Of a DNA stretch of 64,000 nt, positions 7,549 to 15,378 are shown piece after piece. Below the pieces are notes generated by a model. The model was not told the DNA's origin. It was given only the letters and a program-made list of their open reading frames with translations, and searched no databases. The DNA comes from Chitinophagales bacterium. GTDB taxonomy: Bacteria > Bacteroidota > Bacteroidia > Chitinophagales > UBA2359. Each line of letters starts with the position of its first letter. The first letter of the stretch is position 1. The stretch spans positions 2,666,001 through 2,730,000 of the forward strand of contig JAWKLZ010000001.1 in the NCBI GenBank assembly GCA_041392475.1. The letters run 5' to 3'. The translations under genes and the position numbers were made by a program.

Positions 7549-10500
7549 ATGAAGTCAATTCGTACACTTTTTATCTTTCTTTTTAGCTTCTTTATATTTC
7601 CCAAACAACTATCTGCCAACCATGCCATGGCAGTAGATTTGACCTATGCTTGCTTGGACGAAACTGAGCAAACCTATACGGTTACACTCGATTTCTACTT
7701 CGATTGTGGCAGTGTTATCATTCAGCAACCCGCTGCCAGCGTTTTGGTCAATGTTTTTTCGAATAGTTGTGGGGAAGCCCTAAATATAGAATTGACCCGA
7801 GACCTTAACATTGAAGGAGAGGAAGTGTCGCAACTTTGTGAAGACATTCTCAACAATGGTCAGAGCAATTGCGAGAATGGAAATTTCCCTGGGGTAAAAA
7901 AATACATTTTTGAAGGAACAGTCAAACTACCCAAAAAATGCACCGATTGGATATTCAGTTACCGCCTGACAGAATTGGAGTTTAGGAGTGCCACAATTAC
8001 CAACCTCGTGTCACCCGAATTGCAGAAAATTTATGTACAAGCTACTTTAGACAATACAGAGGGCTGCAATTCAGCCCCGAGTTTTGCGGGTATTCCAGTT
8101 GGCTATTACTGCACCCAAACTTCCACTTTTACACACGGAGTCATCGAAACGGATGGTGACGATTTGCAGTTTACACTTATTCAACCACTTAGCGGCCTAA
8201 ACAATCCCATTCCCTATACCAATGGAGGTACACCCGACAATCCTTTTCTGACCAATTCTTTCACGTTTGACGATGCAACAGGCGAGATTCAGTTTGAAAC
8301 CAATTTGGCACAGTTCCCAGTTGTAGCCGTTTTGGTAGAAGAATACCGCAATGGAAAGTTGATTGGTTCGGTAATTAGAGATATGCAGTTTGTCGTGTTG
8401 GATTGTGAAAATCAAGGAGTTACTCCCATTACATTACCACAAATACCGCCCGACCAAAGCAGCTTTGTGGTCTGTGCTGGTCAAAATGTACATTTAGACT
8501 TTGAATTTGCAGATGCCGATGCCGATGCCGAAATTACGGTGACGGCTCGAAACATTGCCGACTTCAACGGGGCTAATTTCAGTCAGATCCCCGATCCTAA
8601 TAACCCTGGAATCGCCAATTTTGATTGGTTTCCTTCCGTTGCAGATGTAGGGCTACACGTTCTCGAAATCGAAGTGAATGACAACAGATGCCCCATTTCA
8701 TCAAGATTGGTTTATACCTACACCATTGAAGTGGTAGGAGAACCACTTGCTGGACCTGATTTAAGTTACTGTAATTCAGGTGGAGCATTGCAGGTAGCGA
8801 TTGAAGGAGGCGGACAATTTATATGGAGTCCAACCACGAATCTTACCTTTTTAAACGCCGACAACAGTTTGGTTGAAATTCTCCCAACCGAAACCGAAAA
8901 CACAGAATTGGTTTACACCATTACCAACAGTTGCAACCTTTCGGACGAATTGAAGGTGACTGTGGTACAAGATCTTTTGCTGGATTTCAGCGATGATGTT
9001 ACTGTTTGTCAGGGTAATTTTGCAGCAATGTATGCACTGCCAATCAGTGGAGAACCTTCTTTTTATACCTATCAGTGGTCGCCTGCCAACGAGGTCGACA
9101 ATCCTACGGCGGCGGCAGTTATAGCGACTCCCACCGAAAACTCGACCTACTCCGTCAGTGTGCGCTCCAATGAATCGGGCTGCATCGTGACGCATGACTT
9201 CAACATTGGCGTTTCGTCATTTACGGGTGAGGTGACAGTGAACGCGGAGGACACCGAACTTTGTTTGGGCGAAAGCACTCAATTGTCCGCCACAGGTATT
9301 TTTAATGAAATCTTGAATTGTGGTATAGAAACGGATCTTCAACAATGCGGTGGCGAATCGACAATCTATGAATTGGGTGAAATGGAAGGCTCAGAAGTGA
9401 CCTATACGCCTTATCATGGCGATAAAAAGGGAAACAGATTGCAAATTTTGTATAAGCGTGACGACTTAGCTGCAATGGGTATGAAAAGCGGTTATATCAA
9501 TGCCATTGCCTTCAATATCACCAATTTGCTCTCTGGCGGCAATGTCACCTACCACGAAATGAGCATCAAAATGGGCTGCACGGACGTTGAACTCATCAAC
9601 GATTTTCAGTTGGGACTGCAAGAGGTGTATTTCGCCAATACCTTCAATACCATTGCAGGGTGGAACAGGCACGACTTTTTTAGGTCTTACAAATGGGATG
9701 GCATGTCGAACCTCTTGATTGAAATTTGTTACAACGATGCTACGGTTGCGAGTGGCAGTGCGCTATTTGACCAAATAGCCTATACGACTGTGGATTATGC
9801 TTGTGTTTTTCGAGCCTTCAGTTCTTCGGGAGGCGGCTGCAATTTGGGCTTAGGCCCCAATATCAACAATGGCTTCAAACGCCTCGATATTCAATTCACC
9901 GTTTGCCCCCCAACGCCTCAAACACTGCCCACGATTTCTTGGCAACCTGCCGAAAGCCTCGACAATCCGAACATTGCGAATCCCATAGCAAGTCCAACAG
10001 AAACAACAACCTATACCGTTACTTTTAACGACAATGGCTGTTCGGGTTCAGAGCAAATTACCATCAATGTACCCAGTGCTGTCGACTTTTCGATTCGATC
10101 AGATACCAGTATTTGTGAGCCTCAAAACGTGCCATTATACATTGAAGGCACCCTCCCTCCTACTGCAACGTTTGCTTGGCTGCCGACCTTGGGTTTGGAC
10201 AATCCGAATAGTGCGAATCCTATTGCAGATGTCACCGAAAGCATTGTTTATCAAGTTACTATTTCGCTCAACGATGCTTGCGATAGCCAAATCACGCAGG
10301 AAGTGAACATTGAAGTTGGCAGTTTGGCGGCCACACTTACGGCTTCTGAGGAAGCAATTTGTGTTGGAGAAACGGCAGATTTGTTGGTAGAAGGTGGTGC
10401 GACTTTCGAATGGTTGCCTTCCGAAAGTTTGACGTGTACGGACTGCCCCAACCCTACTGCAAATCCTGCGACTTCAACAGTTTACCAAGTTGTTGTAAGC

Positions 10501-11307
10501 GACGATTCGGGTTGCAGTGCTATATTGACGACTGCTATTGAAGTGAATGGGCTGGAAAATGTGGGTATTGTTGAAGGTGGAACAATTTGCCAAGGAGATA
10601 CATTTTCATTGTCTGCAACAGGTGGTAGTATGTATGAATGGTCACCTTCTGCGGGTTTGTCTTGCAAAGATTGTGCTGAACCAGAAGCAAATCTGACAAC
10701 AACGACAACTTACCAAGTCTTGATTTCGGATGAATCGGGTTGTAGTGCAGTTTTGGAAACGACTGTTGAAGTGAGCGATTACCCTGCAATAACGTTCATT
10801 AGCCCAAATCAAAGTGCGGTTCGTGGGGAAAATCTGCAATTGGAGGTAGTGGGTGATTTTAGCACGGTAGAATGGTCTTCGGTTGAAGGAATGGTTGATT
10901 TTACGGTGACAAACCCTATATTTACCGTCCAAGAAAATGTGGTTTTTATGGTTACGGTATCGAATGAAATGGGTTGTACGACTACGGCAATGGTCAGCAT
11001 TGAAGCTTTGGACGCGCCTGAACCTGAGCTTTGTACGGAAATTTTGATTACCAACGCTTTTAGTCCAAATGGAGATGGAGTGAATGACCGTTTTTTCCCT
11101 GCTCCCCAAAGTTTTGACGAATTGTTGCAATTCTCTGTTTACAATCGTTGGGGTAAGGAAGTCTATACTACTACGACTGCAGGTGAAGGTTGGGACGGGG
11201 TGTTGGACAATGAACTGCAAGATGTGGGGGCGTATGCCTATATTATTGAAGCGGTTTGTGGAGAAAAGACTTTGCGGAAACAGGGGTGGGTGGTGTTGAT
11301 ACGGTAA
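7549..11307 (+). CDS. Large surface protein with T9SS type B (gliding CHU_C) sorting domain
   Basis: 1252 residues. N-terminal Sec signal (MKSIRTLFIFLFSFFIF, cleavage near LSAN). Then several beta-rich PKD/Ig-like modules, each with a W-x-P opening and an ENTTYSVSV-type close; two late modules (about residues 945-1020 and 1021-1095) are near copies carrying CTDC or CKDC pairs. A different beta-sandwich, about residues 585-800, interrupts the modules. The C-terminus has TNAFSPNGDGVNDRF, YNRWGKEVY, GWDG and GAYAYII, the CHU_C gliding-type signal that sends proteins across the outer membrane by T9SS. Role inferred: cell-surface adhesin or scaffold. It is a normal member of a family seen in gliding Bacteroidota. 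Confidence 0.9.
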   Translation: MKSIRTLFIFLFSFFIFPKQLSANHAMAVDLTYACLDETEQTYTVTLDFYFDCGSVIIQQPAASVLVNVFSNSCGEALNIELTRDLNIEGEEVSQLCEDILNNGQSNCENGNFPGVKKYIFEGTVKLPKKCTDWIFSYRLTELEFRSATITNLVSPELQKIYVQATLDNTEGCNSAPSFAGIPVGYYCTQTSTFTHGVIETDGDDLQFTLIQPLSGLNNPIPYTNGGTPDNPFLTNSFTFDDATGEIQFETNLAQFPVVAVLVEEYRNGKLIGSVIRDMQFVVLDCENQGVTPITLPQIPPDQSSFVVCAGQNVHLDFEFADADADAEITVTARNIADFNGANFSQIPDPNNPGIANFDWFPSVADVGLHVLEIEVNDNRCPISSRLVYTYTIEVVGEPLAGPDLSYCNSGGALQVAIEGGGQFIWSPTTNLTFLNADNSLVEILPTETENTELVYTITNSCNLSDELKVTVVQDLLLDFSDDVTVCQGNFAAMYALPISGEPSFYTYQWSPANEVDNPTAAAVIATPTENSTYSVSVRSNESGCIVTHDFNIGVSSFTGEVTVNAEDTELCLGESTQLSATGIFNEILNCGIETDLQQCGGESTIYELGEMEGSEVTYTPYHGDKKGNRLQILYKRDDLAAMGMKSGYINAIAFNITNLLSGGNVTYHEMSIKMGCTDVELINDFQLGLQEVYFANTFNTIAGWNRHDFFRSYKWDGMSNLLIEICYNDATVASGSALFDQIAYTTVDYACVFRAFSSSGGGCNLGLGPNINNGFKRLDIQFTVCPPTPQTLPTISWQPAESLDNPNIANPIASPTETTTYTVTFNDNGCSGSEQITINVPSAVDFSIRSDTSICEPQNVPLYIEGTLPPTATFAWLPTLGLDNPNSANPIADVTESIVYQVTISLNDACDSQITQEVNIEVGSLAATLTASEEAICVGETADLLVEGGATFEWLPSESLTCTDCPNPTANPATSTVYQVVVSDDSGCSAILTTAIEVNGLENVGIVEGGTICQGDTFSLSATGGSMYEWSPSAGLSCKDCAEPEANLTTTTTYQVLISDESGCSAVLETTVEVSDYPAITFISPNQSAVRGENLQLEVVGDFSTVEWSSVEGMVDFTVTNPIFTVQENVVFMVTVSNEMGCTTTAMVSIEALDAPEPELCTEILITNAFSPNGDGVNDRFFPAPQSFDELLQFSVYNRWGKEVYTTTTAGEGWDGVLDNELQDVGAYAYIIEAVCGEKTLRKQGWVVLIR

Positions 11308-11389
11308 AAGGAGGTAAGACGTAAGACACAAGATGTAAGACGTGAATGCTTGTTTATCAGAAAATTGAATTTTCAATATGATTTTATTT

Positions 11390-11397
11390 AAATCATT
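11390..11397. repeat. Left 8-bp target-site duplication (AAATCATT)
   Basis: AAATCATT directly abuts the left end of the inverted-repeat element at 11398-11538, and the identical octamer abuts its right end at 11539-11546. This is the footprint expected of transposition with an 8-base staggered cut. Confidence 0.65.
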
Positions 11398-11538
11398 GGT
11401 TCTGTGACAATTTTTGTGTAAGTAATAAAGACTTCGGAAGTTTCATTTTATAAGAGGTTAATTTTTAGCGAAATAGTTTTTTGATTTTGTAAGCGGCAAA
11501 CTTCCGAAGTCTCAAATCACAGATTTTGTCAAAGACCC
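11398..11538. mobile_element. MITE-like inverted-repeat element, 141 bp
   Basis: Non-coding element bounded by imperfect inverted ends: left GGTTCTGTGACAATTTTTG, right end (read inward on the other strand) GGGTCTTTGACAAAATCTG. Inside, AGACTTCGGAAGTTT (11429-11443) pairs perfectly with AAACTTCCGAAGTCT (11498-11512). An identical octamer AAATCATT flanks both ends. It carries no open frame, so it would need a transposase from elsewhere. It lies between the CHU_C gene and the PhoX-like gene and may also act as a terminator. Family assignment is not possible from this window; GG-starting ends and 8-bp duplications are known for IS1595-type elements. Confidence 0.65.
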
Positions 11539-11546
11539 AAATCATT
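11539..11546. repeat. Right 8-bp target-site duplication (AAATCATT)
   Basis: Second copy of AAATCATT, adjoining the right inverted end of the element at 11398-11538. Confidence 0.65.
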
Positions 11547-11605
11547 TACTGGCAATAGTTTTTTGTCTCACGTCTAATACAATTTATGACACTGAAATAA
11601 ATCGC

Positions 11606-13033
11606 ATGAAAAGAACACAAAATAGACGACAATTCGTCAAACGGTTGGGAATGACAGGTTTAGGATTCATGGGTTTGCAGAGTTTTTTGCTGCAATCTAC
11701 GTGTACGAATGCCATGACGACCAACCTTTCTAAAATGAAATATGGCGCATTGAGGGAAGACCCTTTGGGAATTTTCAACCTGCCTAAAGGTTTCTCTTAC
11801 AAGATTATCTCGAAAAAAGGGGATAAAATGGACGATGGATTGCTGGTGCCTGGTAGGTGTGATGGAATGGCGACTTTTGAAGGTAAAGATGGGCGGGTGA
11901 TCATCGTGCGAAACCATGAAATCAACATTGAGAAAGACGAAATCAAGTTGGGTAATACGGCTTTTGGCAAGAAAAATGAGTTGATGGCGAAAATTGACCG
12001 CAGCAAACTCTACGATATTGGCAAGGATGATTTTCCTGGATTGGGCGGCACGACTACGATGGTTTACAATCCCGAAACCCAAAAAGTGGAAACCCAATAC
12101 CTGAGTTTGGGTGGCACCTACCGCAACTGTGCGGGTGGACCAACACCGTGGGGCAGTTGGATTACCTGCGAAGAAACGGTGGTGAAGGCTGGCGAAGTTG
12201 GTGGCATGGTGGGCAAAAATCACGGTTATTGTTTTGAAGTACCTGCAAGCGAAACTGTGGGTTTGGTCAAAGCTGTTCCGTTGAAAGATATGGGGCGGTT
12301 CAACCATGAAGCGATTGCAGTAGATCCCAAAACAAGCATTGTTTATCTGACCGAAGACCGATGGGATGGACTCTTTTACCGCTTTATTCCAAATGTGCCT
12401 GGTGAATTGGAAAAAGGAGGCCGTTTACAAGCATTGGCGATTATAGACAATAAAAGCACCGATACCCGCAACTGGTCCGAATTGACAGGAGATAAATTTC
12501 CGATTGGGCAGCCAATGGAAGTGACTTGGATAGACATGAAGGATGTGGATTCTCCTTATGATGAGCTTCGTTATGAGGGTTTTAAGCGGGGGGCTACCCG
12601 TTTTGCTCGTGGGGAAGGGATTACTTGGGGCAATGGGGAGGCGTATATCGCATGTACGAATGGTGGTCAAATCAAAAAAGGGCAGATTTTTCGCTACAAA
12701 CCGAGCGTGGATGAAGGTACGGATACCGAAAAGGCCCATCCTGGCACGATTGAATTGTTTGCCGAACCCAACAATATTTCTCTTCTACAAAACTGTGACA
12801 ACCTGACGATTGCGCCATGGGGCGATGTTATTACATGTGAAGATACTGACGATCCTCCTCGTATTATTGGCATTACTCCTCAGGGGGAGTTTTATGTGTT
12901 GGGAATGAATGTGGGTTATAATTCAGAGTTGGCAGGAGTGACGTTTTCTCCTGACGGCAACACCTTGTTTGTGAATATTCAACATGAGGGTTTGACCTTG
13001 GCAATTACGGGGGATTGGAAAGGAGGGGCTTAG
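11606..13033 (+). CDS. PhoX/DUF839 family protein with Tat signal
   Basis: 475 residues. The N-terminus MKRTQNRRQFVKRLGMTGLG has the twin arginines R7-R8 and a following hydrophobic stretch, so it is probably exported folded by the Tat system. The body shows GTYRNCAGGPTPWGSWITCEE, FNHEAIAVDP, YLTEDRWDGLFYRF, NLTIAPWGDVITCED and ELAGVTFSPDGNTLFVN, the typical six-bladed beta-propeller signature of PhoX (DUF839). Characterised PhoX enzymes are periplasmic calcium-iron alkaline phosphatases; many DUF839 members are untested, so phosphatase activity is inference. The acidic and NHE residues used by the metal cofactor (RNHE near residue 93) are present. It stands alone, after the MITE-like element. 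Confidence 0.85.
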   Translation: MKRTQNRRQFVKRLGMTGLGFMGLQSFLLQSTCTNAMTTNLSKMKYGALREDPLGIFNLPKGFSYKIISKKGDKMDDGLLVPGRCDGMATFEGKDGRVIIVRNHEINIEKDEIKLGNTAFGKKNELMAKIDRSKLYDIGKDDFPGLGGTTTMVYNPETQKVETQYLSLGGTYRNCAGGPTPWGSWITCEETVVKAGEVGGMVGKNHGYCFEVPASETVGLVKAVPLKDMGRFNHEAIAVDPKTSIVYLTEDRWDGLFYRFIPNVPGELEKGGRLQALAIIDNKSTDTRNWSELTGDKFPIGQPMEVTWIDMKDVDSPYDELRYEGFKRGATRFARGEGITWGNGEAYIACTNGGQIKKGQIFRYKPSVDEGTDTEKAHPGTIELFAEPNNISLLQNCDNLTIAPWGDVITCEDTDDPPRIIGITPQGEFYVLGMNVGYNSELAGVTFSPDGNTLFVNIQHEGLTLAITGDWKGGA

Positions 13034-13121
13034 TGAGTAACGAACAACCGCTTCTAAATCAGATTATTGAAAATTTTCAAATGCACAACTTGTTTCGTTG
13101 TCTCGTGATTTCGTTCAACCG

Positions 13122-13155
13122 TTGTCAAGGCTTGCAGCCGTTGACAAGGTTTACC
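13122..13155. repeat. Small hairpin with repeated CCGTTGnCAAGG words
   Basis: CCGTTGTCAAGG is followed seven bases later by CCGTTGACAAGG; TTGTCAA and TTGACAA in these can also pair around GGC and GCC. It lies downstream of the PhoX gene and just beyond the end of the T9SS tail remnant, so it may be their old terminator. Apart from this hairpin and the remnant at 13208-13495, nothing else is seen in the 523-bp gap 13034-13556. Confidence 0.3.
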
Positions 13156-13207
13156 AATAAACGAAAACTTTGCCAACAATTTCCAATTTTGGCAACAGTT
13201 GGAGTGA

Positions 13208-13495
13208 CTACCGTACCACCATCTTCTCCCTCCCCAAAACCCTTCCTTTTTCATCCTCCAACACCACCAAATACACCGCACTCCGCCAATCCACCACTTC
13301 CAATTGCAGTGCTTTCTGCCCCAAATTCAAGTGAATTTGAGCTACCAATTGTCCTGTCAGATTGTAAACCGAAAGTTGTGTGGCGGGAGTATTCCAAGCC
13401 AATTGTACTTGGTCTTGGGTGGGATTGGGGAAAATGTGTGGGGAGTGTCCTATCCTAAAAATTGCACCACTTTCAGATTCGACCCCAAATCCCCA
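13208..13495 (-). pseudogene. Orphan T9SS type A sorting tail (gene remnant)
   Basis: A 95-codon open stretch on the minus strand encodes IFPNPTQDQVQLAW, QLSVYNLTGQLV, and a close SAVYLVVLEDEKGRVL, an almost complete Por-type C-terminal sorting domain that normally ends a long secreted protein. Here an in-frame TAA (13498-13496) precedes it, no ATG or GTG is available, and no cargo protein lies upstream: the next sequence is the start of the DNA methyltransferase on the other strand. The tail itself is intact to its stop, so the cargo was probably removed by deletion, possibly when the methyltransferase region arrived. Confidence 0.75.
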
Positions 13496-13556
13496 TTAGT
13501 TTTACTATTTTTGCCATCTTCTTATCTATTTCCCAAAACAAGACTCTCTTCAACAG

Positions 13557-14375
13557 ATGAACAATCCAATCGGACAACTTATTGAAAAACAAGCATTAGA
13601 AAAAGCATCCGTTTATTACCAAGAAGAAAAGTTGTTGCTATTGAAAGCAGATAGTTTGCAGGCTGATTTGTTCAAAGAACCGTTTATCAATCTGATTGTC
13701 ACCTCTCCTCCCTACAATGTGGGCATTGATTACAAATCGAATGACGACACACTTACCTATCAAGATTACCTCAACTTTTCCGAGAAATGGATGCAAAACT
13801 GTTACAATTGGACAAAACCTCAAGGACGGTTTCTGTTGAACATTCCGTTGGACAAAAACAAGGGCGGACAGCGAAGTGTAGGAGCGGATTTGACACAGTT
13901 GGCACAAAAAGTGGGCTGGAAATACCACTCGACTATTGTGTGGAACGAAGGCAATATTTCACGCCGAACAGCTTGGGGCTCATGGCTTTCGGCCTCTGCA
14001 CCTTATGTGATTGCGCCTGTCGAACTCATCGTTGTTTTGTACAGAGAAGACTGGAAAAAAACTACTGGCTCGAAAAAATCGGACATCACCAAACAGGAGT
14101 TTATGGACTGGACAAATGGCTTATGGACCTTCAATGGGGAGAGCAAAAAACGAATTGGACATCCTACGCCTTTTCCGAGGACTTTGCCTTATCGGGCCAT
14201 CAAGTTGTTCAGTTATTTGGAGGATGTAGTGTTTGATCCTTTTTGCGGGAGCGCAACGACACTTATTGAAGCGAAAGACAACAACCGCATTGGAGTCGGG
14301 ATAGAAATTGATGCGGAATATTGTGAGTTGGCTAAAAATCGAATTCAAAAGACCACCGGGTCAATTACTTTTTAG
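13557..14375 (+). CDS. Site-specific DNA methyltransferase, beta class (N4-C or N6-A)
   Basis: 272 residues. Order of motifs places it in the beta class: the catalytic motif IV comes first (VTSPPYNVG, residues about 46-54), then the SAM-binding region at the C-terminal end (VFDPFCGSATTLIEA with GVGIEIDAEYCELA). SPPY rather than DPPY is more frequent in cytosine-N4 enzymes but does not settle the base. The middle part, including WNEGNISRRTAWGSW and PFPRTLPYRAIKLFS, is typical of type II modification enzymes. There is no classical restriction gene beside it, so it may be an orphan (regulatory) methyltransferase; the convergent neighbour with a GIY-YIG-like domain is the only candidate partner. 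Confidence 0.88.
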   Translation: MNNPIGQLIEKQALEKASVYYQEEKLLLLKADSLQADLFKEPFINLIVTSPPYNVGIDYKSNDDTLTYQDYLNFSEKWMQNCYNWTKPQGRFLLNIPLDKNKGGQRSVGADLTQLAQKVGWKYHSTIVWNEGNISRRTAWGSWLSASAPYVIAPVELIVVLYREDWKKTTGSKKSDITKQEFMDWTNGLWTFNGESKKRIGHPTPFPRTLPYRAIKLFSYLEDVVFDPFCGSATTLIEAKDNNRIGVGIEIDAEYCELAKNRIQKTTGSITF

Positions 14376-14421
14376 AAAGGAGGGTAAATTTTTGTTTCGA
14401 TAGAATCATCAGTTTTTGGTT

Positions 14422-15033
14422 TTACCACTGCGAAATCAAGGCATTCCAGAAATAATCTACATTCCCCAATGCTCTATCTACCCATTGCACAAGTATCTGA
14501 TAGCCTGTTTCGCTGAACGAAAAGTACAACATAGCAATGGCTAATAACAGCGTGAAAACCAAGCCAAAACCCGACACCAAACGCTTTTTAATCAAGTTTA
14601 CGGAGTTTACTCGGCGGTGCAAGGGACGGTAAGTACCTTTATTAGTGATTTCTAAAGTTCTACCGTTGTAAATCTTTTTACTAATCACATTGTAGCGGGT
14701 TTGTTCATTGATAATCAAAACGGACTCAATATCATCTACCAAATCTTGTGAAATGCGATTATTTGTAGAGAGTTCTATTTTGCCGATACGAACGACTATT
14801 TTTCCCAGTCCATACTGTTGTGAGATGATTTTATTGAGTTTATGGTGAGATTTGAGGCGGCGGTACACACTCTGCCGATAAGCCATCCCAATATACAAAG
14901 GCTTGTAGATTCCCAAAAGTGTATAAGGGCGTTTTCGTAGCACCAAGTAGAGGTGTTCATTGGTGCGTTCTTGATGGGTTTTTAATTTTTCTACAGGAAT
15001 GTCTTTTGACCAGTGTACAATTACTTTTAGCAA
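14422..15033 (-). CDS. Membrane-anchored protein with GIY-YIG-like nuclease domain
   Basis: 203 residues. Residues 27-64 read HLYLVL...PLYIGMAYRQSVYRRLKSHH, which resembles the GIY-YIG core (paired beta strands, YIG, conserved Arg and His). Glu103 in DIESVLI and Asn115 (RYNVI) sit where that family has its metal-binding Glu and a late Asn. A clear transmembrane helix follows at about 155-172 (GFGLVFTLLLAIAMLYFSF), so the domain would be tethered to the inner membrane. It converges on the DNA methyltransferase with 46 bp between them. Homology is judged by eye and the nuclease role is inference; it might equally be an inactive GIY-YIG-fold protein. Confidence 0.5.
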   Translation of the reverse strand: MLKVIVHWSKDIPVEKLKTHQERTNEHLYLVLRKRPYTLLGIYKPLYIGMAYRQSVYRRLKSHHKLNKIISQQYGLGKIVVRIGKIELSTNNRISQDLVDDIESVLIINEQTRYNVISKKIYNGRTLEITNKGTYRPLHRRVNSVNLIKKRLVSGFGLVFTLLLAIAMLYFSFSETGYQILVQWVDRALGNVDYFWNALISQW

Positions 15034-15100
15034 AATATTGACGTAGTAAGTTTAGTTGTTCGCTAAAAATACTACTTTTTTAGTAAAAAGCCTACACTTA

Positions 15101-15336
15101 GTGAAAACTCAAATTGAAATTACAATTGAATACTCAAAAATCACTTGATTTAGAATTGGTTAATAATCCAAGTTGGTCTGAATTATTTCGAGGTGTGCCT
15201 TTAAAAAATAAATACTATTTCTTGTATTGGCGTAGGTACTTTTGCCTTTTTTTACTACAATCAAGAAGGGTCAAATCCCTCTTTCATACTCCAAGAACTT
15301 GTCAAAAACTTAAAGGCACAGATAGAATTATTTTGA
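15101..15336 (+). pseudogene. Decayed small gene, frames shifted
   Basis: Three overlapping frames read as one short protein if two shifts are allowed: KTQIEITIEYSKIT from GTG 15101, then SLDLELVNNPSWSELFRG, then a hydrophobic helix (TISCIGVGTFAFFYY) and SNPSFILQELVKNLKAQ, ending at TGA 15334-15336. No single frame has both a start and this content. A 91-codon frame from 15114 covers only the middle part and then becomes basic and unlike protein. I read it as a frameshifted remnant of a small membrane protein; chance is possible. It fills most of the 345-bp gap 15034-15378, in which nothing else is seen. Confidence 0.3.
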
Positions 15337-15378
15337 AAGATTCATTTAAATATATGCTTTCATTGATTCTACTCAAAC

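Noticed and set aside
8513..8533. GATGCC hexamer repeats inside the CHU_C gene
   Set aside because: Three copies in frame (Ala-Asp) are ordinary for repetitive secreted proteins.
10642..11376. A 244-codon minus-strand frame
   Set aside because: Antisense to the CHU_C gene; the Ser/Thr/Asn-coding strand gives a long open frame on the other strand by codon bias.
13015..13458. A 147-codon plus-strand frame overlapping the end of the PhoX gene
   Set aside because: It crosses the T9SS tail remnant on the opposite strand and its predicted protein is Pro/Ser-rich without motif; the remnant explains the openness.
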